Source: Edaphobacter sp.
GTDB lineage: Bacteria > Acidobacteriota > Terriglobia > Terriglobales > Acidobacteriaceae
DNA length: 49,329 nucleotides
Direction of reading: 5' to 3'
Assembly (NCBI GenBank): GCA_025462645.1
Contig: JAOAPB010000032.1
Span: 1 to 49,329 of the forward strand
The position numbers were made by a program, and so were the translations under genes. Every line of letters begins with the position of its first letter. The first letter of the stretch is position 1. A model generated the notes under the pieces. That model searched no databases. It saw only the letters and a program-made list of their open reading frames with translations, and was not told where the DNA came from. Of this stretch, positions 1-11,033 are shown piece by piece.

Positions 1-1760
<1,760 letters not shown>

Positions 1761-1799
1761 TCTTTCGCGGACGGCGAAAAGCGCTTTGCTCGAAACCGA

Positions 1800-1830
1800 A
1801 AGGGCGGACTCGAAAGAGTTCGCCCTTTTT
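1800..1830 (+). terminator. Intrinsic terminator of the rpoC operon
   Basis: The stem AAGGGCGGACTC / GAGTTCGCCCTT closes on a GAAA tetraloop (one G-U pair) and is followed by a T tract. The core ACTCGAAAGAGTT recurs in the terminator at 8171-8199. Confidence 0.9.
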
Positions 1831-1885
1831 GGTTTTGAAGGATATATTTCCCTAGGCGCCACTATTATGGACGAGGTCGAATTCA

Positions 1886-2824
1886 ATTTCAAAGCGAGTT
1901 AGCATACCGAAAACCTTAGCTGCAAAGGTACTCTTTGAGGCCGACCGTACTTGCTGTGTTTGCCGCATGAAGGGAAAGCCGATACAAATTCATCACATCG
2001 ATGATGACCATTCGAATTCTACTTATGAAAATTTAGCTGTGCTTTGCTTCGACTGTCATACGGATACTCAAATCCGTGGAGGCTTCCATCGTAAGTTGGA
2101 TTCGGATCAGGTAATTCTTTATCGAAGTGATTGGCAGGCCACTGTATCGCGCAAGAGAGCACAGCAGCGCGCCACGGAGATTACAGAAGATAATAAATCT
2201 GATTTAGGCAGCTTGATCAAGCGCATCGAAGAGTTGAAAGCTCAGCGAAATTATGAAGAACTGATTTTCATATTTAACAATCTCAATGAACGCGAGCTCC
2301 GCGATAAATATATTGAATTGCGTCTTCAAAAGAAGCGCCCGTTTGAAGAAGAACTGTATTTCAGGTCAATGCAAGGACGCTTGGATCTGCTTTCTAATGA
2401 GGAACTAAAAAAGCACTTTGCTGATTATGAAGCCTCGGAAGATTGGCAAGACCTTGCGCGCGATTATTTTCTAATAGGCGATAAAATTAATGGAACTAAA
2501 TACATGTGCAAGCATGTGGTTAGAGCTATATCGCAAGGTAATTTTTTCAATGCTGCATTTTGCGTGCGAGCCTTAGCACTCAACCATCCCGTAGACTCTC
2601 TTTTCGAGAAGGCTTTGATTGAAAACCGAGAAAAGAAAGATCTCTTTTGGGAGCTACGCTCGCTGGAGGAACTGGGTTGGACAGATGAACTTATGTCCGT
2701 GATCAAAGAAAATCTCGAAACTATAGACAAGGAAAAAGAGTCACTGCCGTTCGATATGTTCCAGGAATATATCGACAAAGTTCGATCCGAAGCGCAGACA
2801 GCTGGACGGGTAGTCCAGATCTAA
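1886..2824 (+). CDS. HNH endonuclease-domain protein, probable AUU start
   Basis: The N-terminal third carries a complete HNH zinc-finger nuclease motif: CCVC, then HHID, an Asn, and LCFDCH. The remaining ~200 residues are charged and helical and not recognised. The first ATG (1967) lies after the CCVC pair, so it would remove half of the zinc site. The frame is open upstream to a TAG at 1853, but contains no ATG, GTG or TTG before CCVC. Starting at ATT 1886 gives MSKRVSIPKTLAAKVLFEAD, a natural lead-in for this kind of HNH domain, with GAGG about 9 bases upstream. The alternative is an indel joining the out-of-frame ATG at 1867. Base composition and codon use are clearly AT-richer than the neighbours, suggesting recent acquisition. 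The substrate is unknown. Confidence 0.75.
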   Translation: MSKRVSIPKTLAAKVLFEADRTCCVCRMKGKPIQIHHIDDDHSNSTYENLAVLCFDCHTDTQIRGGFHRKLDSDQVILYRSDWQATVSRKRAQQRATEITEDNKSDLGSLIKRIEELKAQRNYEELIFIFNNLNERELRDKYIELRLQKKRPFEEELYFRSMQGRLDLLSNEELKKHFADYEASEDWQDLARDYFLIGDKINGTKYMCKHVVRAISQGNFFNAAFCVRALALNHPVDSLFEKALIENREKKDLFWELRSLEELGWTDELMSVIKENLETIDKEKESLPFDMFQEYIDKVRSEAQTAGRVVQI

Positions 2825-2854
2825 CATGGCCTAGAATCTGGGTGATCTTCGGGC

Positions 2855-2935
2855 GGGTGGCCACCCTTAACTTTCACTTCACTCAACCACAACTGATCGG
2901 GTACCCATCCTTCGCGCACTTTTGCGAAGGGTGGG
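2855..2935. repeat. REP-like palindromic intergenic element
   Basis: A perfect 12-base palindrome GGGTGGCCACCC (2855-2866) is followed by an inverted repeat CCCATCCTTCGC / GCGAAGGGTGGG (2904-2935) with an 8-base loop. This is the architecture of dispersed REP-type sequences. No second full copy was seen in this window. Confidence 0.55.
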
Positions 2936-3091
2936 ATGTAAGCAGGTTGGTGTGCGAGTTTTTGTCTCGCGTTTCAATTACCTTAGCCGCTGGGTGCTCC
3001 ACATCCGGATTCTCGGACGTGAATCCTAGAGCCTCAGACGATGCGTCCCCAATCGCCACCACCATCACCGCAAAACGGATTCGATGACATA

Positions 3092-3097
3092 TAGTCT
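3092..3097 (+). promoter_or_regulatory. -10-like hexamer for a leaderless transcript
   Basis: TAGTCT ends exactly seven bases before the A of the ATG at 3104, and there is no Shine-Dalgarno sequence. Transcription is predicted to start on the start codon. No convincing -35 was seen. Confidence 0.5.
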
Positions 3098-3103
3098 GGA
3101 ATA

Positions 3104-3754
3104 ATGGCGACGAAGACCAAGGGCCGCATCGCCCCGCAGATAGAGTTTGACCTCCTCACCGAGAGCTTCGCCGAACAGCTTCCATCAGGGCTGATAAGTG
3201 ATGCGACTGCTACGGACACCACATTGCCTCCGCTCCTCAGCCCACGCGGACAGCCTGTCCGCATCGACCGATGCGTATGGACCTCTGTCACGCTCGCCGA
3301 TCCAAAAGCAAACGGCCTGCACATGCACGATGCCCGCATCGAAAACTCTGACCTGGCCAACATCGTCTTAACGGGCAGTTCCTTGGACCGCATCGAGATC
3401 ACCTCAACTCGACTCACCGGCGCAACCTGCACTGAGGCTCAACTCAAGAGCGTCTTGTTCAAAGAGTGCAAGCTGGACTTCGCTCTACTGCGAATGGCGC
3501 GGCTGCAACAGTGCGTCTTCGAGAACTGCAATCTGACCGATGCGGACTTCTACGGTGCCGATCTGGCAGGAACCATCTTCCGCGATTGCGACCTGAGCCG
3601 GGCCGACCTCTCACAAGCGAAGCTCGCCGGTGCCGACATCCGCGGCTGCCGGCTGGATGGACTTCGTGGGACACCCATCACGATGGGCGGTCTTATCATC
3701 AGCCCGGATCAGGCTGCGCTGCTGATCACGCTCTTTGGAGTTCGCGTGGAATAG
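3104..3754 (+). CDS. Pentapeptide-repeat protein
   Basis: A 216-residue protein. Its second half follows the A(D/N)Lxx pattern of pentapeptide repeats: successive units such as DADFY, GADLA, RADLS and GADIR between about residues 110 and 190 would form a right-handed quadrilateral beta-helix. The first ~60 residues are not repeat-like. Such proteins are usually cytosolic, and most have no assigned reaction; some mimic DNA. The start at 3104 is supported by a -10-like TAGTCT directly upstream. No operon partner is evident. Confidence 0.85.
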   Translation: MATKTKGRIAPQIEFDLLTESFAEQLPSGLISDATATDTTLPPLLSPRGQPVRIDRCVWTSVTLADPKANGLHMHDARIENSDLANIVLTGSSLDRIEITSTRLTGATCTEAQLKSVLFKECKLDFALLRMARLQQCVFENCNLTDADFYGADLAGTIFRDCDLSRADLSQAKLAGADIRGCRLDGLRGTPITMGGLIISPDQAALLITLFGVRVE

Positions 3755-4068
3755 TGATTTAAGGCGAGCACCCCAGTCTCACCATATCTCTAATCTGGAT
3801 GCCCATCTTAGGCAAGTTTTTGTGTCTAGGGCGGGCATTCGCGCTCGACGCGAACTGTCATCGATCTTCAATTACCTCATGTATAGTCAATACCGACTCG
3901 ATCCATCGCCTGGCCAACCTTAGCGTAGACAATGGACAGAGCCACCATGCGTGCCTATATCGTTGAACGGGGATCGCGCCCGGGGCTCTCGGCAAAGTCG
4001 TCGTCGAGCTCTAAAGTAAATCGCCGGTAATCATCGCAGAAGACTAAGTCCGCCGCCGATAGCGAGAT
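3755..4068. other. Intergenic stretch with no convincing gene
   Basis: No supported gene. A short frame at 3946 begins MRAYIVERGS, reminiscent of the first residues of zinc-type alcohol/quinone oxidoreductases, but runs into a stop after 27 codons. If it is a remnant, it is too short to classify. Confidence 0.4.
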
Positions 4069-4530
4069 CTAAGCCGAAGCCCTACGCCGAGTTCCAGCAG
4101 CCTTCGTCGCCGAAGCGCTCCGCGACTTGCTGCTACGCCTCTTGGCTGCACTCTTCGTCTGCTTCGACAGCGCTGCATGCGAGACCGAGCTCTTCGGCTC
4201 CCGTTTCATCGCCTCCAGCCGAGCCTTCCCTCGCTTCGTCGAGCCCTCCTCGCTGGTCACCGGATCTTCCTTGCCCCGCCTGGTATCCTGAGCCGCCTTT
4301 CGTCTCGTCTCCGCGCTGGTTGAGCCCTCCTTCGGAGCCTTCAGCGGAATACCTGCTCTCCGAGCCTTGCTCAGTCCAATCGCAATCGCCTGCTTTGCCG
4401 ATCGCGCTCCGTGCTTGCCCTCGCGAACGTGATCGATCTCCTCACGCACGAACTCCCCTGCAGCCGTCGAAGGCGACTTGCCTTCCTGAAGATCCCTCTT
4501 CGCGGCCTCTACTGTCTCTTTCTCTGGCAT
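4069..4530 (-). CDS. Basic DUF6496-type protein with a histone-like tail
   Basis: A 153-residue, Lys/Arg/Ser/Ala-rich protein. Residues ~25-60 contain an EFVREEIDHVREGKHG segment followed by AKQAIAIGLSKARRAG, which I recognise as the DUF6496 pattern. The C-terminal half is a low-complexity basic tail resembling histone H1-like bacterial proteins. It has no membrane segments or signal peptide. A strong AAGGAGG stands six bases before the ATG. Nucleic-acid binding is an inference from composition. Confidence 0.7.
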   Translation of the reverse strand: MPEKETVEAAKRDLQEGKSPSTAAGEFVREEIDHVREGKHGARSAKQAIAIGLSKARRAGIPLKAPKEGSTSAETRRKAAQDTRRGKEDPVTSEEGSTKRGKARLEAMKREPKSSVSHAALSKQTKSAAKRRSSKSRSASATKAAGTRRRASA

Positions 4531-4673
4531 GATCGTCCCTCCTTTTGCCTACGTAGGATGCGCGGCGGCGATAACCCGTTCTCATCGATCACTCAGAAAA
4601 GCCGTCGCCAATTACATAACATTGATGCGTCGCCGAGCCACAGCCAAATCAAATCGAGCATCAAACAGCCATC

Positions 4674-4844
4674 ATGCAGCCGATTAAATCCACCCAGCGC
4701 AAGTACAAAACCGGCTCAAGCTCCCTTATGTTCTTCATCATCCTTGCCGTGATCGTCGTCGCCCTCGTTGCCTTTCTCGTCTTACGCCCCAACCCAAGCG
4801 GCGAAGCCCCTAACCCCACCGCCTCTCCGGCCTCGCAACAGTGA
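4674..4844 (+). CDS. Small single-pass membrane protein (56 aa)
   Basis: This short ORF encodes a basic N-terminus (KSTQRKYKTG), one hydrophobic helix of about 22 residues (LMFFIILAVIVVALVAFLVL) and a Pro/Ser-rich tail, giving an N-in single-pass topology. It lies 58 bases before the next membrane-protein gene in the same direction. No family recognised. It could be spurious, but the topology is coherent and codon use matches the neighbours. Confidence 0.6.
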   Translation: MQPIKSTQRKYKTGSSSLMFFIILAVIVVALVAFLVLRPNPSGEAPNPTASPASQQ

Positions 4845-4889
4845 CTCCAGGCGGAAGCAACAATTCCAATGAATTCGCCAACATGGCGG

Positions 4890-4895
4890 TAAGAT
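4890..4895 (+). promoter_or_regulatory. -10-like hexamer near the start codon
   Basis: TAAGAT lies seven bases before ATG 4903, with no Shine-Dalgarno, predicting a 5' UTR of zero or one base. Confidence 0.45.
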
Positions 4896-4902
4896 CATCC
4901 CC

Positions 4903-5667
4903 ATGCTGGACATCACCCAAGACATCCTTGTTGTCCTCCTTATCGTAGGCGGCGCTCTCCTCTTCCGCGTGATCCTCGAGCGCCTCTGGCCCCGAGACAA
5001 ACGCCGCGAGCACAACGACATCATCGGCTGGCAGCTCGGCATCCTCGGCACCACCTATGCCGTCATCCTTGGCTTCATGCTCTACACCGTCTGGACGGAC
5101 TACGGTTTGGCCGAGCTCAACGCCGACGCCGAAGCCAACGCCGTCGTCAACATCTACCGCCTCGCCGAAGGCCTTCCCACCCAACAGCAGGCAGAGATCA
5201 GACAGCTCACCCGCTCCTACGCCGACATCGTCGTCAACAACGACTGGCCTGCCATGGCCCACAACGATACCGATTCCCTCGAGAGCGGCAAGGTCAATCA
5301 GCAGCTCTGGCACACCCTCATGTCGGTCAGGGCCGCCTCACCCGAGCAGCTCACCGCCGAGGACCACGCCCTCTATGAGTTAAGCGCCATGGCCGAACAC
5401 CGCCGCATCCGCCAGCTCCAAAGCACCTCTCGCCTCCCCAGGATCCTCTGGTGCGTCCTCACCTTCGGAGGAATTGTCACCGTCATCTCCAGTTGCCTGT
5501 TCGGAGCCGCCAGCGCTCCCCTCCACACCATCCAGGTCTTCTGCTTCTCCCTGCTCGTCTCGCTCGTCCTCGTCGCCATCGCAAGTATAGATCGCCCCTT
5601 CCAGGGCACCGTCCACGTCCGCGACGCCGCCTTCCGCCGAGCTCAGCAAAACATGAGCGAACAATAG
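4903..5667 (+). CDS. DUF4239 / bestrophin-like membrane protein
   Basis: A 254-residue inner-membrane protein with four hydrophobic segments: near residues 7-25, 47-65, ~185-205 and ~213-230. A soluble, mostly helical domain lies between the second and third. The closing pattern IDRPFQGTVHV is characteristic of the DUF4239 family, which is structurally related to bestrophins. Ion-channel activity is only an inference from that relationship. A -10-like TAAGAT sits seven bases before the ATG. Confidence 0.8.
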   Translation: MLDITQDILVVLLIVGGALLFRVILERLWPRDKRREHNDIIGWQLGILGTTYAVILGFMLYTVWTDYGLAELNADAEANAVVNIYRLAEGLPTQQQAEIRQLTRSYADIVVNNDWPAMAHNDTDSLESGKVNQQLWHTLMSVRAASPEQLTAEDHALYELSAMAEHRRIRQLQSTSRLPRILWCVLTFGGIVTVISSCLFGAASAPLHTIQVFCFSLLVSLVLVAIASIDRPFQGTVHVRDAAFRRAQQNMSEQ

Positions 5668-5706
5668 GCCGGACCCACCCGCAACCCTGTAAAGCAGCAG
5701 CGTGGT

Positions 5707-5853
5707 CTGCCGAAGACACTCTTCTGTGACAACGGAAAGTAAGTTCACCAGTCAGGCGATGGATCTATGGGTCTACCGGAATGAGGTGAAGATCGACTTC
5801 TCGCGACCAGGCAAGCAGACTGACAATGCCTTTGTGGAATCGTTGGTGTTTCG
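5707..5853 (+). pseudogene. IS3-family transposase remnant, frameshifted
   Basis: A fragment of the rve integrase core. LPKTLFCDNG (with the second catalytic Asp) reads in one frame; SKFTSQAMDLW through DFSRPGKQTDNAFVES follows one base out of frame. Both ends of the ORF and the terminal repeats are missing. It marks old insertion activity between the DUF4239 gene and the MFS gene. Confidence 0.8.
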
Positions 5854-5995
5854 TTACGTAAGCTCAAGAGCCTTGCGGCTCGATACTAAGGACCAATACA
5901 ATGGGCGCCGATGAGTTTAGCTGTTCAACCTATCCCCTTAACAACCAAACGCGGCCAGTAGATCAATCGCAAACATGCTGGCGAGCAGGAGAACT

Positions 5996-7330
5996 ATGTC
6001 TGTTGAACGACGTACTCGAGTCAGATATTTTCTCGCCTTCTGGCTCTTTGTCCTCAGTGGCGTTGCATTTCTCGATCGTACAAACATCTCTATTGCAAGC
6101 CTACAGATAAGCGCGGAATATGGTTTAGGTAATCAAAGATTAGGATGGGTTTTTAGTGCTTTCCTCATTGGATACGCGGTCTTTCAATTACCGGCCGGTT
6201 GGCTCGCGACACGCTTCGGACCGAGGAAGGTCCTCACGGGAGGAGTTCTATGGTGGGCTATTGCGACCATTCTCACAGCGGTCTTGCCCTCCAGCCTCTC
6301 CCACGCCGTCGTTTTACTGATTTTGATCCGCTTTGCCCTTGGAGCAGGCGAATCGGTTATCTATCCTGCTGCGAACCAGTTTGTCGCCCGATGGATTCCA
6401 GTCGAGGAACGCGGTTTCGTCAATGGACTCATTTTTGCAGGCGTTGGAGCAGGCAGCGGACTCACTCCCCCTTTGCTCATTTGGATCATCACTCACCATG
6501 GATGGCGTGCAGTGTTCTGGTTCAGTTCGATTCTTGGTCTCGTAGTTGGATTAGTCTGGTGGTACATATCGCGCGATACCCCGGATGAGCACCCATCGAT
6601 CTCACAGCTGGAACTGCGGGAGATCCATGAAGGAATTTCTTCCGAATCTGCGACGGCGAAGGCATCAAGTGACAAGCCAGATTCTCAAGGAATCTCTTGG
6701 AAGGCAATCTTCCAACGACGTGACCTGCCAGCTCTCATGATGGGGTATTTCAGTTTCGGTTATATAGCGTGGATATTCTTTAGCTGGTTCTTTCTTTATA
6801 TGTCCGAGGTTCGTGGCTTAGACCTCAGAGCAAGCGCCATCTTTACCATGCTTCCATTTCTTTCGATGACGGTCTTTAGCTTGGTCGGTGGAATTCTGAG
6901 TGACCGTCTTACGCGCTGGTACGGCCTGCGCGTCGGACGCTGTACTCTAGCGTCGATTGCGCTAGCGGCGACTGCGGCCTGCCTTGTGCTGGGCTCGCAC
7001 ACACGCGAGCCGCGGCTTGCTGCAGTCATTCTTGCAGTTGGCGCAGGAACGTTGTATATCTCGCAGAGCTCTTTCTGGTCGGTCTCAGCCGACATCGCAG
7101 GCAGAAATTCGGGCGTTTTCTCTAGCATTGTGAATATGGGCGGACAGATCGGAGCCGCTCTTACAGCGTCTCTGACACCGTGGATAGCTGAGAGATTTGG
7201 CTGGGCAAGATCATTTGATCTTGCCGCGGTGCTCGCCATCATCAGCGCTCTTTGTTGGTTGACGGTTCATCCGGAACGTCCGTTGACTGAAAAGGCAGAC
7301 AGAGTTAAGGATGAAGTTTATCAAGGTTGA
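5996..7330 (+). CDS. MFS transporter, ACS (anion:cation symporter) family
   Basis: A twelve-helix major facilitator of the hexuronate/tartrate/phthalate type. Signatures: FLDRTNISIA in helix 1 and the loop 2-3 motif GWLATRFGPRKV, followed by RFALGAGESVIYPAANQFVARWIP, typical of ExuT-like carriers. A central cytoplasmic loop separates helices 6 and 7. It probably imports an organic anion such as a sugar acid, with cation symport. I chose ATG 5996 over 5975 because AGGAG stands five bases before it. GC content is lower than in surrounding genes, and an IS3 remnant lies just upstream, consistent with horizontal acquisition. Confidence 0.88.
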   Translation: MSVERRTRVRYFLAFWLFVLSGVAFLDRTNISIASLQISAEYGLGNQRLGWVFSAFLIGYAVFQLPAGWLATRFGPRKVLTGGVLWWAIATILTAVLPSSLSHAVVLLILIRFALGAGESVIYPAANQFVARWIPVEERGFVNGLIFAGVGAGSGLTPPLLIWIITHHGWRAVFWFSSILGLVVGLVWWYISRDTPDEHPSISQLELREIHEGISSESATAKASSDKPDSQGISWKAIFQRRDLPALMMGYFSFGYIAWIFFSWFFLYMSEVRGLDLRASAIFTMLPFLSMTVFSLVGGILSDRLTRWYGLRVGRCTLASIALAATAACLVLGSHTREPRLAAVILAVGAGTLYISQSSFWSVSADIAGRNSGVFSSIVNMGGQIGAALTASLTPWIAERFGWARSFDLAAVLAIISALCWLTVHPERPLTEKADRVKDEVYQG

Positions 7331-7441
7331 TGTCGGGTCTTCCTTCAGGAAGTACTATCTATGTTTTACGACCCTAATATCATCCGAGTGATTCAAGTGG
7401 TAGCGGTGACACCTTCTTGTGGATAGGAAGATACGTGCTGG

Positions 7442-7447
7442 TATCCT
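7442..7447 (+). promoter_or_regulatory. -10-like hexamer of the sugar-kinase gene
   Basis: TATCCT lies seven bases before ATG 7455 with no Shine-Dalgarno, implying a nearly leaderless mRNA. Confidence 0.45.
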
Positions 7448-7454
7448 GTCCACC

Positions 7455-8144
7455 ATGAAGGTCCTCATCATCGACATAGGCGGTACCAACGTCAAGGTCG
7501 CCTCCACCGATCAGCGTGTCCCCATCAAGATCTCCTCCGGCCCGACCATGACGGCGAAGCAGATGGCACAACAAGTCCTCGCCGCTACCAGGAACTGGAA
7601 GTACGACAGCATCTCCATCGGTTACCCCGGCCCAGTCACCCACGACCGTCCGCTCGCCGAGCCGCACAACCTCGCCGCCGGATGGATCGACTTCCCCTAC
7701 CAGAAGACCTTCGGCAAGCCCCTCCGCTTCATCAACGACGCTGCCATGCAGGCGCTCGGCGGCTACATGGGCGGCCGCATGCTGTTCCTCGGCACCGGCA
7801 CCGGCCTCGGCTCCGCGATGGTCTTCGACGGTGTAGTCGTCCCCCTCGAACTCGCGCACCTGCCCTACAAGAAAGGCCGCACCTACGAGGAGTACATCGG
7901 CCTCGCCGGTCTGGAGCTGCGCGGCAAAAAGCGCTGGCGCAAATCCGTCCTCGACATCATCGCCCGCCTCCAGGCCGCCCTCGTCTGCGAGTACGTCCTG
8001 CTCGGAGGTGGCAACGCCAAGCTTATGAAGGACCTTCCTCCTCACGTCATCCTCGGAGCCAACAGCAACGCCATCGAAGGCGGCCTCCGCATGTGGCAAG
8101 ACCCCAGCGAACTGAAGTTACTTGCCCACCCAGTCAAAAAGTAG
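7455..8144 (+). CDS. ROK-type sugar kinase, polyphosphate-glucokinase-like
   Basis: About 229 residues. The N-terminal phosphate-1 motif IDIGGTNVK, the phosphate-2 region FLGTGTGLGSA and a C-terminal adenosine loop VLLGGGNA place it in the ASKHA/ROK superfamily. Length and the RFINDAAMQALG segment resemble polyphosphate glucokinases, so it probably phosphorylates glucose in the cytosol; whether ATP or polyphosphate is the donor cannot be told. It lacks the HxGH zinc motif of classical ROK repressor-kinases. ATG 7455 is preferred over upstream codons because the conserved domain begins there and a -10-like hexamer precedes it. A terminator follows 26 bases after the stop. Confidence 0.82.
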   Translation: MKVLIIDIGGTNVKVASTDQRVPIKISSGPTMTAKQMAQQVLAATRNWKYDSISIGYPGPVTHDRPLAEPHNLAAGWIDFPYQKTFGKPLRFINDAAMQALGGYMGGRMLFLGTGTGLGSAMVFDGVVVPLELAHLPYKKGRTYEEYIGLAGLELRGKKRWRKSVLDIIARLQAALVCEYVLLGGGNAKLMKDLPPHVILGANSNAIEGGLRMWQDPSELKLLAHPVKK

Positions 8145-8170
8145 GCAGAGAGACATCTCCTGCAAAAGCG

Positions 8171-8199
8171 AAGGCGAACTCGAAAGAGTTCGCCTTTTT
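8171..8199 (+). terminator. Intrinsic terminator with a GAAA loop
   Basis: A perfect 11-bp stem AAGGCGAACTC / GAGTTCGCCTT with a GAAA tetraloop and five T. Its core is nearly identical to the rpoC terminator. Confidence 0.92.
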
Positions 8200-8233
8200 G
8201 CTGCAAGAGTTAGTCGTCGTCGAGAGCCGTGGT

Positions 8234-8713
8234 CTACAGGGCAGGGCTGCGCATCAGAATCTCGAGCTTCATCGGCATGGTCGCCGGCGCATGGTCCAGG
8301 GTGCCGGGCCTGAAGCGATAGTGGCTAACCGCTCCCAGAACATTCTTATCCATATCCGAACCCGCGGACTCGACGATCTTCAGATTGGATGGCTTACCAC
8401 TCTTGTCGACCAGCATGTCGACAACAACCTTTCTGGTCTGGCCCGTTATGACCCAGATCCGGTCATTGTCAGAGACAATATCCACGGTTTCGATCAGCTT
8501 TGGAGGGGTGACGCCACTCGAGACGCGTCGAGAGGTCGCACTGGGGACGGTGGTGGGAGTCGTACCCGAGGCAGCGCTGAGCTCCTTCGGCTTAACAAGC
8601 TTGGATTGCAGGACGGGAGTCGGGCTCGATGCTGGGGATTGTGCAGGCGTCGTCGCCTGGGCGTGAAGTAGCATAGGGGAGAGGGCGAGGGTAGCCAAAA
8701 TTACTTTACGCAT
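8234..8713 (-). CDS. Periplasmic TonB C-terminal-domain protein
   Basis: The protein starts MRKVILATLALSPMLLHAQA, a clear Sec signal peptide cut after AQA. A Pro/Thr/Ser-rich linker and a ~90-residue TonB C-terminal fold follow; VVVDMLVDKSGKPSNLKIVESAGS and a later YRFRPGT are typical of energy-transducer TonB domains. There is no long transmembrane anchor beyond the signal, so it may be a free periplasmic variant rather than a true ExbBD-coupled TonB. I moved the start from 8749 to 8713 so that the signal peptide is N-terminal; GGAG lies nine bases upstream. Confidence 0.8.
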   Translation of the reverse strand: MRKVILATLALSPMLLHAQATTPAQSPASSPTPVLQSKLVKPKELSAASGTTPTTVPSATSRRVSSGVTPPKLIETVDIVSDNDRIWVITGQTRKVVVDMLVDKSGKPSNLKIVESAGSDMDKNVLGAVSHYRFRPGTLDHAPATMPMKLEILMRSPAL

Positions 8714-8747
8714 AGTGTTTATCTCCGAGGCAGGAGTGCCCATCACC

Positions 8748-8777
8748 ACAATAAATTTAATAGCATACGATTGTCAA
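8748..8777 (-). promoter_or_regulatory. Sigma70-type promoter
   Basis: On the minus strand, a perfect -35 TTGACA (8772-8777) and TATTGT (8748-8753) are separated by 18 bases. They give a leader of about 30 bases before the TonB-domain gene. Confidence 0.6.
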
Positions 8778-8913
8778 TAAAAATCTTTGTCCAGGAAAAT
8801 TCCCCTATTTTCGAAGACCCGCGCATGAGTTTCCGCATACAAATGAATCCTCAGTCATTCGCTAACAACAAAATGTCTTTCTCTGGTCTAATCGGTTATG
8901 CTCAGGCAAACGC

Positions 8914-8920
8914 AGGAGGT
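8914..8920 (+). promoter_or_regulatory. Strong Shine-Dalgarno pointing to an AUC codon
   Basis: AGGAGGT is followed by GAGAG and then ATC at 8926, in frame with the histidine kinase. The nearest conventional candidate, TTG 8968, has no Shine-Dalgarno. Confidence 0.55.
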
Positions 8921-8925
8921 GAGAG

Positions 8926-10422
<1,497 letters not shown>

Positions 10423-10626
10423 ACAAGGCCATCCCGCCTCGAAGATAAGTTGAGAAAAAGTGGCAGACTTTCAGCTCGTCAAAACTGCCCTTCCGCAGAC
10501 CACGGTTGCCATGCGTTTCACCACAACCTGACCACAATTAACCAGCAGGAACCACCCAAAAATCTCAAAAACCCCAATTAAAACCACGTTTCTTACTCCA
10601 CAATTTTTTCCGCCAAAAATAGCCGC

Positions 10627-10632
10627 TAGAAT
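10627..10632 (+). promoter_or_regulatory. -10-like hexamer for a leaderless transcript
   Basis: TAGAAT ends exactly seven bases before the A of ATG 10639. A T-rich block stands 17 bases further upstream, and there is no Shine-Dalgarno. Confidence 0.55.
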
Positions 10633-10638
10633 CAGTTA

Positions 10639-11028
10639 ATGGCAAATAAATACGGCGAAGCCGCCCTGATCGCAGCCCGAGCCGAGACCTACGGCAAGGC
10701 CATCACCCCCGCGGACCGCTGGGACGAGGCCACCAGGAAGCTCTACCCCACCAACCCCTCCTTGCAGCGAAAAGGCGGTCCCCGCGCGGCTTTCCTGAGC
10801 CTCTGCGAAGCCGGCCTCATCAAGGGAATCCCCGCCGGCCAGTACACTTCACCCCACAAGAACAAGGCCTACGCCACCCGCGCCGTCAGCCTACTCAACG
10901 CCGGAACCCATCGCACCGTCAACACCTTATGGGCCGAGGTCACGGACGGCGAAGACATCCCTCACCACAGCCAGATGGACGTAGTTCTAGCACTATGGAA
11001 GAACAACCTCATAGTCGGTCGCCCGTAA
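10639..11028 (+). CDS. Conserved hypothetical protein, DUF6979-like
   Basis: A 129-residue soluble protein. The pattern RKGGPRAAFLSLCEAGLIKGIPAGQYT, then AYATRAV, then HHSQMDVVLALWKNNLI resembles the DUF6979 family as I remember it. No catalytic motif, signal or membrane segment is visible, and the function is unknown. It is convergent with the VOC gene, with five bases between the stops. The start is supported by the -10-like TAGAAT directly upstream. Confidence 0.7.
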   Translation: MANKYGEAALIAARAETYGKAITPADRWDEATRKLYPTNPSLQRKGGPRAAFLSLCEAGLIKGIPAGQYTSPHKNKAYATRAVSLLNAGTHRTVNTLWAEVTDGEDIPHHSQMDVVLALWKNNLIVGRP

Positions 11029-11033
11029 AGCGA

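Noticed and set aside
2842..3087. An 81-codon ORF in the gap before the pentapeptide gene
   Set aside because: It spans the REP-like palindromes; its protein sequence is a by-product of the repeat.
3946..4029. Possible N-terminal remnant of an alcohol dehydrogenase (MRAYIVERGS)
   Set aside because: Only about ten residues resemble the family and the remainder is unrelated; too short to call.
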